A stretch of DNA of 64,000 nucleotides, from positions 45,277,873 through 45,341,872 of the forward strand of contig NC_087251.1 of the NCBI RefSeq assembly GCF_037042905.1, given 5' to 3'. Numbering within the stretch: the first letter of the stretch is position 1; the number at the start of each line of letters is the position of its first letter. This document shows, piece by piece, positions 53,421-63,949 of the stretch. The position numbers were made by a program, and so were the translations under genes. The notes under the pieces were generated by a model that saw only the letters and a list, made by a program, of their open reading frames with translations, was not told the origin of the DNA and did no database searches. This stretch comes from Lytechinus pictus. Taxonomy: Eukaryota > Echinodermata > Echinoidea > Temnopleuroida > Toxopneustidae.

Positions 53421-53995
53421 GTGAGGCATGTGCATTTAATTTGAGTATAAATACAGATGCTCTGAATTCCTGATATGATCCCAAATATCCCACGCAAGAC
53501 CATTGTCGTTTACTGAGCACAACGTGACATATCTGGGGAAAATGTCTAAAAAGAAGAGAGCAAAGCGAGAGAGCAAAATTTTAGACAAAAATCTAATCTT
53601 GTTAGATTTGACAAAAATATTCAGAAATCAATAACATTTAGTAGGCCCAACTTTCCTGCCAAATAGGAAAATTTTGGAAGCAAGAACAATACTCGCTATA
53701 ATACATCAACACTTAAACGTAAAACCGGATAAATCTTTGACAGTCTGATTACTTTTCTTCGTTATATAATTTATAATATGTTATGTGCCCTAAATTGCTC
53801 CTTCGTGTCCTTCATACAGGCTCGTCCAGACGAACACGTCCACGAACAAGATTCGGCACCGGCGGAGGATTTCGTGGACCATCGGAACCCTCGGGAATAT
53901 CGTCTATAACATGGACACCAGCCAACATCGTCTTCGCCATCCTGCTCATCCTGGTACCAGTGTCATTCGTCGCTTTCCTGAGCGCAGCCTTTTGA
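53324..53995 (+). CDS. Small membrane protein A (tail-less or TGA-interrupted paralogue)
   Basis: Two exons, 53324-53420 and 53820-53995, joined in phase 1, encode 90 residues. A hydrophobic N-terminal segment (RRFLLYSVVILTCFSYF) looks like a signal peptide. Next come an Arg/Ser-rich luminal part (GSSRRTRPRTRF), a Gly/Pro linker and a C-terminal helix (NIVFAILLILVPVSFVAFL). The frame ends at TGA right after the helix. Downstream the same frame continues acidic/Lys-rich to 54187, and another frame has SPPSYETVVGIDVEG to 54293, matching the tail design of the neighbour at 56.9-59.8 kb. Either a genuine tail-less protein, a nonsense-damaged paralogue or a recoded TGA. Function unknown. Confidence 0.6.
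53820..53995 (+). CDS. Protein A exon 2
   Basis: Acceptor CTTCATACAG. Completes Gly, then the Arg-rich segment, linker and membrane helix to TGA at 53993-53995. Confidence 0.6.
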
Positions 53996-54293
53996 TGTTT
54001 GGCTAGGTTTGATGATGATGGTGGTGTCGATGTCGATGATGATAAGAGTAAGACAGACCAAGCAAACAAGAAAGGGGGTCGAGAAGAGGATGGCATACTG
54101 ACAAGAGGTGGTGACGGTAATACCCAGGGAGGAAGAGCCATGTGGTATTCTGCAGTCCAGTCGGTCTGGGATCGAGGGCCTATATAGTACAGGAGCTACA
54201 ACTCAACGAGCTTCAGCAGAATCCACACCATCGCCGCCATCTTACGAGACAGTCGTAGGCATCGATGTGGAAGGGCAGAACAGAATGAAGTAA
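53996..54293 (+). pseudogene. Possible cytoplasmic-tail remnant of protein A
   Basis: After the TGA the same frame reads CLARFDDDGGVDVDDDK, up to a good donor-like AAGA|GTAAGA at 54047/54048. A phase-compatible acceptor TACAG at 54192 would join to ATTQRASAESTPSPPSYETV and stop at 54291-54293. PPSY is at 54234-54245. If spliced this way, only the TGA separates it from a full paralogue. Confidence 0.45.
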
Positions 54294-54504
54294 CCCAAGA
54301 CCGGGAGGCTTATGGATTATGTCCACCAATCACGCCAATAGAGACTTTACTGAAGACAATATCAGACCCCAAAAAATTCCAGACGAAAATTATTGGAACC
54401 GTCTCTTAACCAGTGATTTCTATTATACGACACACATCACACATGCATGTAGGCCTACTTCAGTGCACTGGCGTAATGAGCCAAAAAAAATTGAGGGGCT
54501 AGAT

Positions 54505-55000
54505 ATGGCCTATGGGGAAGTATATATATATATATATATATAATATATATATATATATCGCAAATGGGGGGGGGGGGCACAGGGCAGATATGTGCCTCAC
54601 CCTAAAGAGTACCATTATCAAACGTTTCTGATTAAAAAACACCGTAATCAGTAACGTCTCATTAGTTGGTTGTCTTTTGTTGGGAATATTGTTTTCCTAT
54701 ATATAGTCAATGCGAACATATATAGGGAAGTATATATATATATATAATATATATATATATATATCGCAAATGATAGTGATTTTTGTCCAGAACTTTTTGG
54801 GAAAAAAAATAAGTCTTCCAACCCAATAGCTCTCAGGGGAGGGGGGGGGGGGCACAGGGCAGATATGTGCCTCACCCTAAAGAGTACCATTATCAAACGT
54901 TTCTGATTAAAAAACACCGTAATCAGTAACGTCTCATTAGTTGGTTGTCTTTTGTTGGGAATATTGTTTTCCTATATATAGTCAATGCGAACCTATATAG
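54505..55000. repeat. Tandem duplication, about 205-270 bp units
   Basis: The block (TA)n, ATCGCAAATG, poly-G, GCACAGGGCAGATATGTGCC, GTTGGTTGTCTTTTGTTGGG, CTATATATAGTCAATGCGAA occurs twice. The second copy keeps about 65 bp (AGTGATTTTTGTCCAGAACT...) that are missing from the first. Confidence 0.85.
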
Positions 55001-55644
55001 TTGCTGCACAATCATTGAGTAATTATCAATTGCGTTCTAACAGTGGTTTCGTTATAACATACTTAATGATTACTCAATGATTATGTAATCCTGAATTGCA
55101 GGGGTGTTATAGATCATGTAGATTGTTTGAATGATTTGTTATGAATCATGTTGAACGGTTAATTTAACGATTCTTCAGGAAGTTTAACAAGTGTAAAAAA
55201 AGAGGATTTTATTAACAGTAAAATCGTACTAACGACGCTCTCATTACAACGTATCTGTATGAGAGGATACAAGAGGCCTAGATAATGAGAAAGAAGACAA
55301 GAAAGATGAACTGATAGGAGAAAGAAAAGAGTGAAAAATGTGTCAGATTATATTAGGGTTATGAATTTTCTACGATGCGACATATTTACAGCAAAGACGT
55401 CGCTAAATAAGTAATCCTTAATGTAAGACCAATCGGTACCTTATTTCCAGTTTATTTGCGAAAGTGAGTTATTTACCTCTGATCTTGAAACGATGACGAT
55501 GAAGTTGATATTTTCGACTTTCATTAATTACCATCTAACTCTTCATCGGTTGTAAAAAAAGAAAAGAAAAAAAAGTGAGAAAATATTGAACCTGTGTTTA
55601 ATTGGAATAAATTTCATTTTTTGCGCAATAAAAATATCATTGCA
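55001..55644. other. Non-coding stretch
   Basis: AT-rich and purine-rich in part; no gene or clear repeat recognised. Confidence 0.5.
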
Positions 55645-55868
55645 CATTGTTAATGATAATTTGTTAGCGCTGCATTACCCCGGCTATAGCACGGCGACAC
55701 TGATCGGACGCTCGAGCATTCAAGGAATTCCTTCCTATATACCGGGTACCCATTAACTACACCTGGGTGGAGAGTGACAAATGTAGATAAACACCTTGCC
55801 AAAGGACGCGAGTGCCCCGGACTTTGTGGTTCAAAGTCCGGAGACTTATCACTGAGCCGCAACATCTC
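55645..55868 (-). mobile_element. tRNA-derived SINE (family S1)
   Basis: On the minus strand a degenerate head (GCGGCTCAGTGATAAG, TTTGAACCACAAAG), body GGGTACCCGGTATATAGGAA, tail GCAGCGCTAACAAATTATCA. Closest to the copy at 21870-22137. Confidence 0.75.
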
Positions 55869-56914
55869 TACCATTGTTAATCGAAGATGGAATGTAATTT
55901 GAAATCTTATAGCTAGCATATATATATATAGTTCTAAACATAATTCATCTACATTTATTAATAGGAATCCTTTAAAAAAGCGTATAAGAAACATAATTGT
56001 TTTCATTGATACTATCATGCTAGTATTGTGTATAGGAGAGGTGACAGTGTTAATTTCAAACAAAATGCAATGAAATGGCGTATCTAAGAAATCACTGAGC
56101 GCCAAGGGTAACGATAAATTCATAGTAGAATTTAATACTAATAGTGAGACATGGAATATCTTACTGTGTAATGTTCTAAATCATTGTACGAATACCTATG
56201 TTCAAATCTGTGACTATGCTATCATCCTTTTTAGAATAAAAGTCAATTTAATATCTAGTCGTAATGACAGTCATAGCAATCGTACGGCTCGCTACGATTT
56301 GAAACAAATTTGGCCTTTACTCCAAAATAAAGGCGTGCAATCATCCAAAAAATTATATCGGTATTCTTTCAGTTAATTTCAGCCTCAAATAAAAAGATAC
56401 TCCCCATTCACATTTTCAGAAAATGAGCAAAATCCGATTCGTTCCAAAATCGGATCGTGGACCAGCCGTAAGGTATGCGGTGGCCTTATTGGCTGAAAAA
56501 AAGGAGATCGCGCCCCAACCTTATTTTTGCTTGTCGCTTCTTTTGTTGTTTATCATAATTTCATAAAACACTTTTTTTTCCTCGCCCATCATTTCCAATC
56601 TTTGTCTCCCCATCCCCCCCGAGACTTCCCCTGGGGCACTTACACCCCTGCCATCTCTTCCATACGCCTCCATCAGGGAGGGGTGCTGTTTACATGATGA
56701 AAAGCGCCTAAAATATATAAAAGTAGATGTGTCTGAGCAACGTGCATCTACTTTGTGACTCATCTATAATCATGCCCGCACACTACATGGACAACAGATA
56801 CTGCATTAGCTCGAAGCGACGCCGCGCCGTGGTTGCAGTATTACTTTTTCAGTTGCGCTCATCTTGAATGGGAGTGGTTTGACGGGGAGATCGGCAGCAT
56901 CCTTGGAAGTTAGG
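55869..56914. other. Non-coding stretch upstream of protein B
   Basis: No gene recognised. CpG-richer sequence at about 56790-56905 directly before the protein B start is a promoter or 5' UTR candidate. Confidence 0.4.
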
Positions 56915-57002
56915 ATGCGTTTAATTCGCTGTCATGCATGCCTTTATCTTTTGATTTCCATCTTCGTTCTTTTTCTTGTGGTGAACTGCCAAGCAAGAAG
57001 AG
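56915..57002 (+). CDS. Protein B exon 1 (signal peptide)
   Basis: MRLIRCHACLYLLISIFVLF then LVVNCQARR and one base. Donor AGAG|GTAAGC. Confidence 0.8.
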
Positions 57003-59844
57003 GTAAGCTGTATAATGAATTTATAAGTAGATAGTGACTTGGCTTTCTGTTGCCTCCTCAGATCATATCGACGAGGCTATCTCACGTGATGGTGCTCACC
57101 ATGCAATAAATTTCTGTATAAACCGGCGTAGTTCAGTTCATGTAGCTCTAATCTAACTGATTCTCTGTTGCATGGTCAGTTGATCAATGCCCTGGGAAGC
57201 GGGGGTGATTTTAAAACATTGTACACCCCTGGAAATTAGTTTGGTATGCTAAAATGTAAAGATTTTACCCCAAATCTCCTCCATTTGGGAGCTAAAACCA
57301 CTTTTTTTTTTGGGGGGGGGGCTTGTCAATTTTTTTCTGACTAAATCACTTTCGTTTTGGAGGGATAAGTATTTTTTTCATCCTTTATTTCTTTATTTTA
57401 TTTTTTGCTTGTTGACGAACCAGCACCCCCTCTTAAATATCGTTCCCAGGCCCCTGCAGTTGATTTGAAAAAAAAAAACCCAAAACAATAAACACCATAT
57501 CAGGGCTGCGGAACGGTTTTCAAAGTGGGGGGGGGGGGGGGCCGGGGGGGGGGGGGCTGACCGTGCAAAAAATCACAATCATATGGTCATTTTTACGTTT
57601 TTGTACACGGTTTTGGAAAAAAGTGGGCGCTGAAGCCCCCCCCCCCCCGGCGGCCCCTGCATATCACCCTGCCAGCCTTTTTCAATTGTAGAATAAACAC
57701 TTACACCTTGAAAAGCCTTGAATGCATATTAATTTCCAGCGGGCAGGGGCTGCGATCCTGGGGGGAGGCGGGGGCACAGTGCCCCCACTTTTGGAAGCAC
57801 TGAAAAAGTGACCTCTTTTCGCAAAAAAAATGCCCCCTCACGATCACTGTGCCCCTTTCATCAGAAGAGGACCCGTTTTAGGTGTTACCAAGTGCCAATT
57901 TTTCCCCCAAAATGCCCCCATACGGACGTGTTCTGTGCCCTTTCGCCTCAGAAGGACCCTTTCTGTGTTAGCAAGTGCCATGTCTCGTATAAGTGCCAAA
58001 TTTTACCAAACATTTCCCCCTCACGAACGTGTTCTGTGCCCCTTTCACCTGAGAAGGACCCGTCTTATGTCTGAGCAAGTGTTCCTCTGCCTTCTTATAC
58101 AGTGTAAAAAAAATCCTCTGAATTAGTAGTTAACACTTAATGTACATAAGTAGAATTTATTATTTGTAATTATTTCTCGATTTTTTTTTCAGTAGATTTT
58201 TTAATTTACTTGATTTATTTGGGTTCAATACATTTACGAAAATTCATGCATTGCTAGCTTGCTTCGATTAAGTAAATCTAACTCCACTTAGTCAAAGATA
58301 ATAATTACTTATAAAATCACGTGGACTGTACTTATATTTTTCCATTAACGCCTTATTCAATTATATACCTGTATGTTTATTAAGAACAAGTTCATGTTAA
58401 AATTTTTAATTAACTGTGATGTCTATTTGTGTTTGAAATTGCTTTGGATTAGCAAAATATTTTATTCTTTTGTCGAATAAAAATGAGCAACATTGAATAG
58501 TCACTCATCAGAAAATTTCAGATTTCTTTTTTTTTAGGTTTTCGGTAAATGTTAATTATTCTCACTGTTGTATTTGTTAGGATGAACCCAAGAAAATTCC
58601 CCTCACGAACATGTCCTGTGCCCCTTTCACCTGAGAAGGATCCGTTTTATGCCGGTAGCAAGTGCCCCTTTGCCTTCTTATAGGCGTCCTTTCTCGTATC
58701 AGTACCCCCTTTTACCCAAGAAAAGTGCCCTCCATGTTCTGTGCCTGAGGAGGACCGGTTTCCCCTTTGCCTTCTTATTGGTGCCTGTTCTTCATTTTAC
58801 TGAAAAACCACTCTTTTTAGCCCGATGAGCGCTCGGTTTCTTTTATTCTTTATTTAGCGCCGTTCTGCTTCTTTCTGCAAGAGCTCATGAATGAAAAAAA
58901 AAAAACGTGTAAAATTACGTACCTTAAGTTTAATGAGTCATGTGGGTGGGGGTAGATAGGTCATTTTTTCCCTTTGTTTTAAGATCGTGGCCGTACGCAG
59001 CGGGGGGAGGGGGGCAGCTCCCCCCCCCCGAAATTTTGAAAACTCACTTCTTTTTACTGCAGATTTTCACAAAATTCACCAAAAGTATGCACAAAATCCA
59101 TCAATTTCACTTCGCTCCCTTGCTTTTGATTTCTTTTCCAAAAAGTTGACGCATGCTGCCCCCAGCGAAAAAAATTCTGCATACGGCCATGTTTAAGATA
59201 GTGCCCTTTTCCCTGTGCCCCCCTTCTTTCAACTTCGCTCCGCCGCTCCTGCCAGCTGGCACCACCCCGGATCAAATTTTACTCCGCAGAAATACAAAAT
59301 TCTGTCAAAGAACGTAAAACAACAAGAAAAAAAATGAATAAAAAACTTCGTCCTCCCATAACCCCTATTTCGGTTGCTGAAAAAAAAGCATAGGTCCAAA
59401 GAATACACCTTGCTGAATCCCTCTTTGTTTACCTATACAGGGAGCAGATCACGTTCCCGGATTCGCTATGGTTCGGGATCGGGATCGTCGGGAGTGGGAT
59501 CTTCTCCCGTTTTCTGGATTGTCCTCGGCATCATTGTCTTTTTCATTGTCGTCTTCTTAATTTACGTGTGTTGTCGTCAGTCGAATTCACAAGACAGGAA
59601 AAGACAACAAGAAGCCTTGCAGGCGAACGCCACCCAATCCCTTCAGGTGTCAAATAACGAGGAGACTCCTGCAGCGGGCCCAGGACACCCGAAGGTCTTT
59701 GTCCAAGAAAATCCTCTAGAAATGCCACCGCCAAGCTACTTCGATGCTACTAAACCAGATGGAATAACACATCGAGGAGGGGGAGGGGACACTTATGAAA
59801 TGCATAAAGTGGATGACGTCACGGAAAAGGGTACCGGCGTCTAA
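56915..59844 (+). CDS. Small single-pass membrane protein B with PPxY tail
   Basis: Two exons, 56915-57002 and 59441-59844, phase-1 junction, 163 residues. Residues 1-26 form a signal peptide (LYLLISIFVLFLVVNCQA). A short luminal part, RRGSRSRSRIRYGSGSGSS, follows. The membrane helix is at about 53-72 (VFWIVLGIIVFFIVVFLIYV), then a CC pair and a basic stop-transfer RQ-DRKR. The tail of about 90 residues is Gln/Glu-rich with PPPSY at 125-129, a PPxY motif that typically binds WW domains of Nedd4-type ubiquitin ligases. The layout resembles WBP1/VOPP1/Shisa-like adaptors, but I cannot assign a family. Paralogue of protein A, 3 kb upstream. The 2.4-kb intron holds repeats. Confidence 0.82.
57480..57660. 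repeat. G-run / C-run repeat
   Basis: Two G runs of more than 10 at about 57530-57556 and a C run at about 57637 within CGGCGGCCCC. Inverted relation suggests another short G-run element in protein B's intron. Confidence 0.5.
57740..58100. repeat. Degenerate tandem repeat of CCCCTCACGAACGTGTTCTG-type units
   Basis: About three units of 100-115 bp, each with a TGCCCC-CACGA segment, TTCTGTGCCC, AGAAGGACCC and AGCAAGTGCC. A further part of the array is at 58590-58790. Confidence 0.75.
58105..58585. other. AT-rich insert splitting the repeat array
   Basis: Begins near ACAGTGTAAAAAAA and ends near CTCACTGTTGTA, roughly inverted. About 480 bp, likely an inserted element. Confidence 0.4.
58590..58790. 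repeat. Continuation of the degenerate tandem repeat
   Basis: CCCCTCACGAACATGTCCTG, ACCTGAGAAGGATCCG, AGCAAGTGCCCCTTTGCC; same unit as 57740-58100. Confidence 0.7.
58988..59189 (+). mobile_element. G-run element with GGCCGTACGCAG inverted ends, copy 1
   Basis: Left GGCCGTACGCAGCGGGGG, right CTGCATACGGCC. Interior G run and C run, GAAATTTTGAAAA and AAAAGTATGCACAAAATCC. About 200 bp. Confidence 0.65.
59441..59844 (+). CDS. Protein B exon 2
   Basis: Acceptor ACCTATACAG. Luminal Ser/Arg/Gly part, membrane helix, PPxY tail, TAA at 59842-59844. Confidence 0.85.
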
Positions 59845-59992
59845 TTCTGTAACCATGGCATCTCAATATTACGCTTAACGACATACATTATTTACAATGA
59901 TATAACCATACAGGTATGTTAATAAATTGCAAAGTTGATTTGTTTCGAAATACCTGAAGGATCTGCGTGCGATTACAAAATGAAATCGATGA

Positions 59993-59998
59993 AATAAA
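59993..59998 (+). promoter_or_regulatory. Candidate polyadenylation signal of protein B
   Basis: AATAAA 149 nt after the stop codon in AT-rich 3' sequence. Confidence 0.55.
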
Positions 59999-60450
59999 AT
60001 GATTTTGCTGCTTCGTCATTTTTCACTGACACAGTGTGTTTTCTTTTCAAAATTATCTGCTTCCTCTTTTCCTTTTATGTTCATAGCAATAATATTAGTA
60101 ATCAATAATATTAGTAATATTAGTAAAACAGAGAAGGGAAAGAAAAGGATTTCAGTACACGGTTCAATTATGTGGAATATTCCAGGTCTTAAGACACAAT
60201 TCGCTAAACTTTATTATGTTTGTATCGTTCTAATTTTGTTGTCCTTTGTTTTTTTCTTTTGTATGTGTTTAAATGTAGCAGGGCCCTCTGAGAGAACAGT
60301 GTACGTCACTGATGAGGCTACCCTGGATAAATAAGACTTTATAATAATAATAATAATAATAATCAAAATAATGTGTAGCCTTATACATGGAACTACTTAA
60401 TTGCAGATTGTAGATTAGGCTTTTAAATTCAAAGATCAAATTACACATGG

Positions 60451-60687
60451 CCGTGATACAGAAAGTTTTTGCTGGGGGGCATAATTTTTTCAAACAAACT
60501 CGAAAGAGTGGGAGCGAAGCGAACGAGCCTGTCATCGGGGATCTTTTGCATTTTGTAAAGTGAAATTGAAACATTTAGTCGTGCATACTTCTGGTATAAA
60601 TTTTGAGAAAATAGTCGGTAAAAAAATGGACTTTCCAAAATTCGGGGGGGGGGGGGCGCCTACCCTCCCCTGCTGCGTATGGCCATG
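60451..60687 (-). mobile_element. G-run element with GGCCATACGCAG ends, copy 2
   Basis: Minus-strand copy of 58988-59189: GGCCATACGCAGCAGGGG, a C run, GAATTTTGGAAAG, AGAAGTATGCACGA, then TTCGCTTCGCTCCC, ending TATCACGGCCATG. Confidence 0.65.
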
Positions 60688-60749
60688 ATATATATAAAAA
60701 AGTTGTTCTTGTATGGTACTGTAGTAGGTTTCAGACTGATCAGTCATGC

Positions 60750-60830
60750 ATGTCTTTCAGATGGTGAGGTAAAGAGGTTGGTCCAGAACTAGATTTCTAA
60801 TTGATAAGTGTGTGTGTGTGAAAACACATA
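60750..60830 (+). mobile_element. SINE body fragment
   Basis: ATGTCTTTCAGATGGTGAGG...GGTTGGTCCAGAACTAG resembles the GTCTTTCGGATGGTGACG block of the 34-35 kb palindrome arms. Confidence 0.5.
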
Positions 60831-61354
60831 AGCACACACTTTCTCAACTTATAAATAACTTTATGAAATTACCAAAGCACAAGGGGATACAAGGTAATGG
60901 CAACTATTCCTTTGAATTTTGAAAAGATCAATTAAAAATAGGGGCGGTGCCGCGGAGGGGGGGGGGGCGAGATAAAGAGGGACATTTTTTCTTCAGGGCA
61001 ATTCCGTAATATAATCAACCTTTGTGTACGTCTGACCCTCATTTTGTACTTCATAAACTGACCAAATCATAATCATTTGACAGACTGTTATAAGAATCAG
61101 AAATCAGAGACAGAAAATGTCATGAAGGTCTCAAATACATGGGGTGGGACGTACATATTTTATAGAATTGCCCTTTAGCTTTTTAGCCCTCCAAATGCCT
61201 TTTATTGAGTCAAGTAATATCAATATACACACATGCAAACATTATTACACAATAAATAAATGAACAATAATAATACTTCACAATTCTCTCAAGTAAATAA
61301 AGAATGAAGTGACATCCATTTAGTATTAAATTTGTTAAACAAACCCGATATATA

Positions 61355-62339
61355 CAGTACGTATCAAAAAAAAGTTTACACTTTGAAAAAGCCCTGGGAA
61401 TTAAAAAATATGCAACATGTGGGTAATTTTTTCACATGTAATCTTGGGTTTGGGTCTCATCTATCTAATGCAAGTTGAAGTTTTGACAGAATGTTACACT
61501 TGAGTGAGCACTGTCCATTTTTGTAAAGCTCGCAGAAAACTGTTTGCGCAAAAATGCTTGTTTTCACGCTGTGTAAAGGGGAAAGGGCGAAATCAAACTT
61601 ACCCTGCGAAACATTTTTCATCCATTTCCCTTGCACTTTTAGTCAATTGAAATTAAATGGATATACATTCAAGCATTTTGTAACAATTTTGCCACCAAAA
61701 TTGAAATTTCAACACTTAGTAAGCACAACCTTTACCCTTTTTGTGCCAGCTGGATCTGAGGATATAACTGAATCTGAACAAAAGTTTATATCAGACATCT
61801 CCAGCATTTTTTCACTAAGTTTGTATCATTTAAAGTGGGTTTACATTTCATTTTTCATTTAATACTTGTTTCTCCACACTTTTCCCAAGCTTGACAATGA
61901 TTAACAAAATGAAAATGAAGCCTAAGCCATTTTATGTAAATCACATCTCAGTGTAAAGCAAACATCGCCACGATGGCCTCGGTTTGTGGGGGAGTGGGGT
62001 GAGGCGCAATGCATCTTCGAAGTGTTTTGGCCAAGGAAACAAGTTAAAAAGGGTAAAAGATATCTTCAAATCAATTTTACTAGCTAAATTCCTCGTGTTC
62101 TTCATGATTAAGGTCTACTTTTATTCGCATAACTATTTCAGAGTTCTGCGCAAATCATTTTTCACTAACTTTTCAAAAGTAAGTGGTGCTCATTCAGGCG
62201 GGAATATTTTTGACAGTTATATCGTCATTTGCTTAAGTGGATCTGTACCAATGTTAAAATGTGGAAAAATCTTCAGTATTGAAAATATATAATTTTACAG
62301 GATTTTTTCTAAGTGTAAACTTTTTTTTGATACGCACTG
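61355..62339. mobile_element. Tc1/mariner-like non-autonomous element
   Basis: Left CAGTACGTATCAAAAAAAAG-TTTACACTT and right AAGTGTAAAC-TTTTTTTTGATACGCACTG are inverted copies of about 29 bp. 985 bp with no transposase motif; short open frames inside are not conserved proteins. TA precedes the left end; the right flank is not a clear TA. Confidence 0.75.
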
Positions 62340-63832
62340 AAGAACTAATATATTTCTCATCTTCATAATATTGAATCATTTATTTTCTTTGCATATGTAA
62401 ACACAGAATTTTTACTGTTTTACTTTTGAAGAAATAAATGTTGTTTGATTATACATACAAAACAATTCAATGCATCATTTGTTTTTCTAATCGAAACCAA
62501 AGATTATATTTTTCAAACTAAACTTGACGTGTGCCTGAGAACATTCATTTATCAAATGCATGTTTCCTTCCAAATTTCTTTACTAACTTTACATTCATAA
62601 AAAAGTGTACAATATCTTCCAACTCCTTATTACAAAATGAACACATTTCATTTTTAACAACCTTCATCTAATATAATTGTTTATTCAGAAATAATATTCT
62701 ATTTACTATCTTATACTGAAAGTATCTAAAACCAATATCTGAAGTAAGGCGAAATATCATAAGGTATTTCTCAATTTAGTATAAGGAGGGTCATCTAAAT
62801 ATCGATCCCATTTTGAACATATCAAAAGAACACATTTTGTTTTTCCAAGCAAAGTTTTATAGATATATTGACATCGTTCATGTATAATTTAATATGTTAA
62901 AGTATCAAAGGATTTTCTATATTCTTTCCACAATTTTCAACGTTTACTCGATATCGACACTTTATTGTTTGACTTAAATTCTATAAATCGTAAGCGGGAA
63001 GACTAGTCCTGTGAAAGTAAAAAATATTTATCTTGTATTCTAACCTTTTAAATATTTTTAGAAAGGAAAACCGGTTCTTCCGGTGATCTGTTTGGTGTAT
63101 ATAAAAAAAGAATGCTATAGGGTCGTATAATTTTTCTTGTGACCTACATGAAATAGGTGAAGTATAATGTTTAAGTGAATTGTATACATGTTTAAATAAT
63201 TCAACATAATTATATTTCAGAAATGAAATGCGACGTTTGTCCCTAGTAGGGTCCATTAGTATACATTAAGTAATTTATCAATTAAAAACGCTTTATGGTT
63301 ATTCGTGCAACATTATTCTGACATGATAATAACTGGTTAAATTTGTGACTATGTGAATACATGAATATCATTATATTATATTTTCTTCTTTGTGAAACAT
63401 TTTTTTAAACATTATTCTAATGATTTATCATTCAATTGATCACGACAGAATTGTTTGTAATTTTCATAGAAGTTTTTTCTGAATGGAAGTATTGTATGGT
63501 TTATCTAGACATGGATCCCGATAGAGCTTGGGGTACCACAGGGGATATTCTTTGGGCCTATGCTCTTTTTTTTCTCGCAAAGGAAACGGGAGTTTACAAA
63601 ATGATGATATACCGTCAATGATAATCATGGTATTTTCTTAAAATTAAATTTGAGGTATCGATGTTATTTCATTTATTGATAGTAGTCCCCATCCTTAAAT
63701 TAAGAAAACACAACAATTTTACAATGGCACGGATGGCAACTGGGTTTTGTTTTCAGATTCAGATTCAGGCCAATTTTAAAAAGTCCCACAGTTAATTGAA
63801 AATGCTCGAATCAGGGGTCCGATTCACTTAAA
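62340..63832. other. Non-coding AT-rich stretch
   Basis: A 61-codon open frame at 63436-63621 has an acceptor-like TTTTCATAG inside it but no recognisable product. Otherwise nothing. Confidence 0.4.
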
Positions 63833-63949
63833 GTAATTGTAACTTTGTCATTATGGTGATTACCATAGAAACCTTGATTCGGATTGGCCGCAGAGCCCAG
63901 TTTCCGTGGTTTATACCTGTTGCCGTAATGGCAAAGTTACTATAATTGT
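63833..63949. mobile_element. Hairpin MITE
   Basis: Left AATTGTAACTTTGTCATTATGG and right CCGTAATGGCAAAGTTACTATAATT pair, and the arms extend over ACCATAGAAACC / TTTCCGTGGT. About 117 bp. Confidence 0.7.

Noticed and set aside
61554-62292. Two 102-codon plus-strand frames
   Set aside because: They lie inside an inverted-end element and show no transposase or other motif.
63436-63621. 61-codon frame with tryptophans and a nearby acceptor-like site
   Set aside because: No partner exon, no recognisable product, and AT-rich composition like its surroundings.
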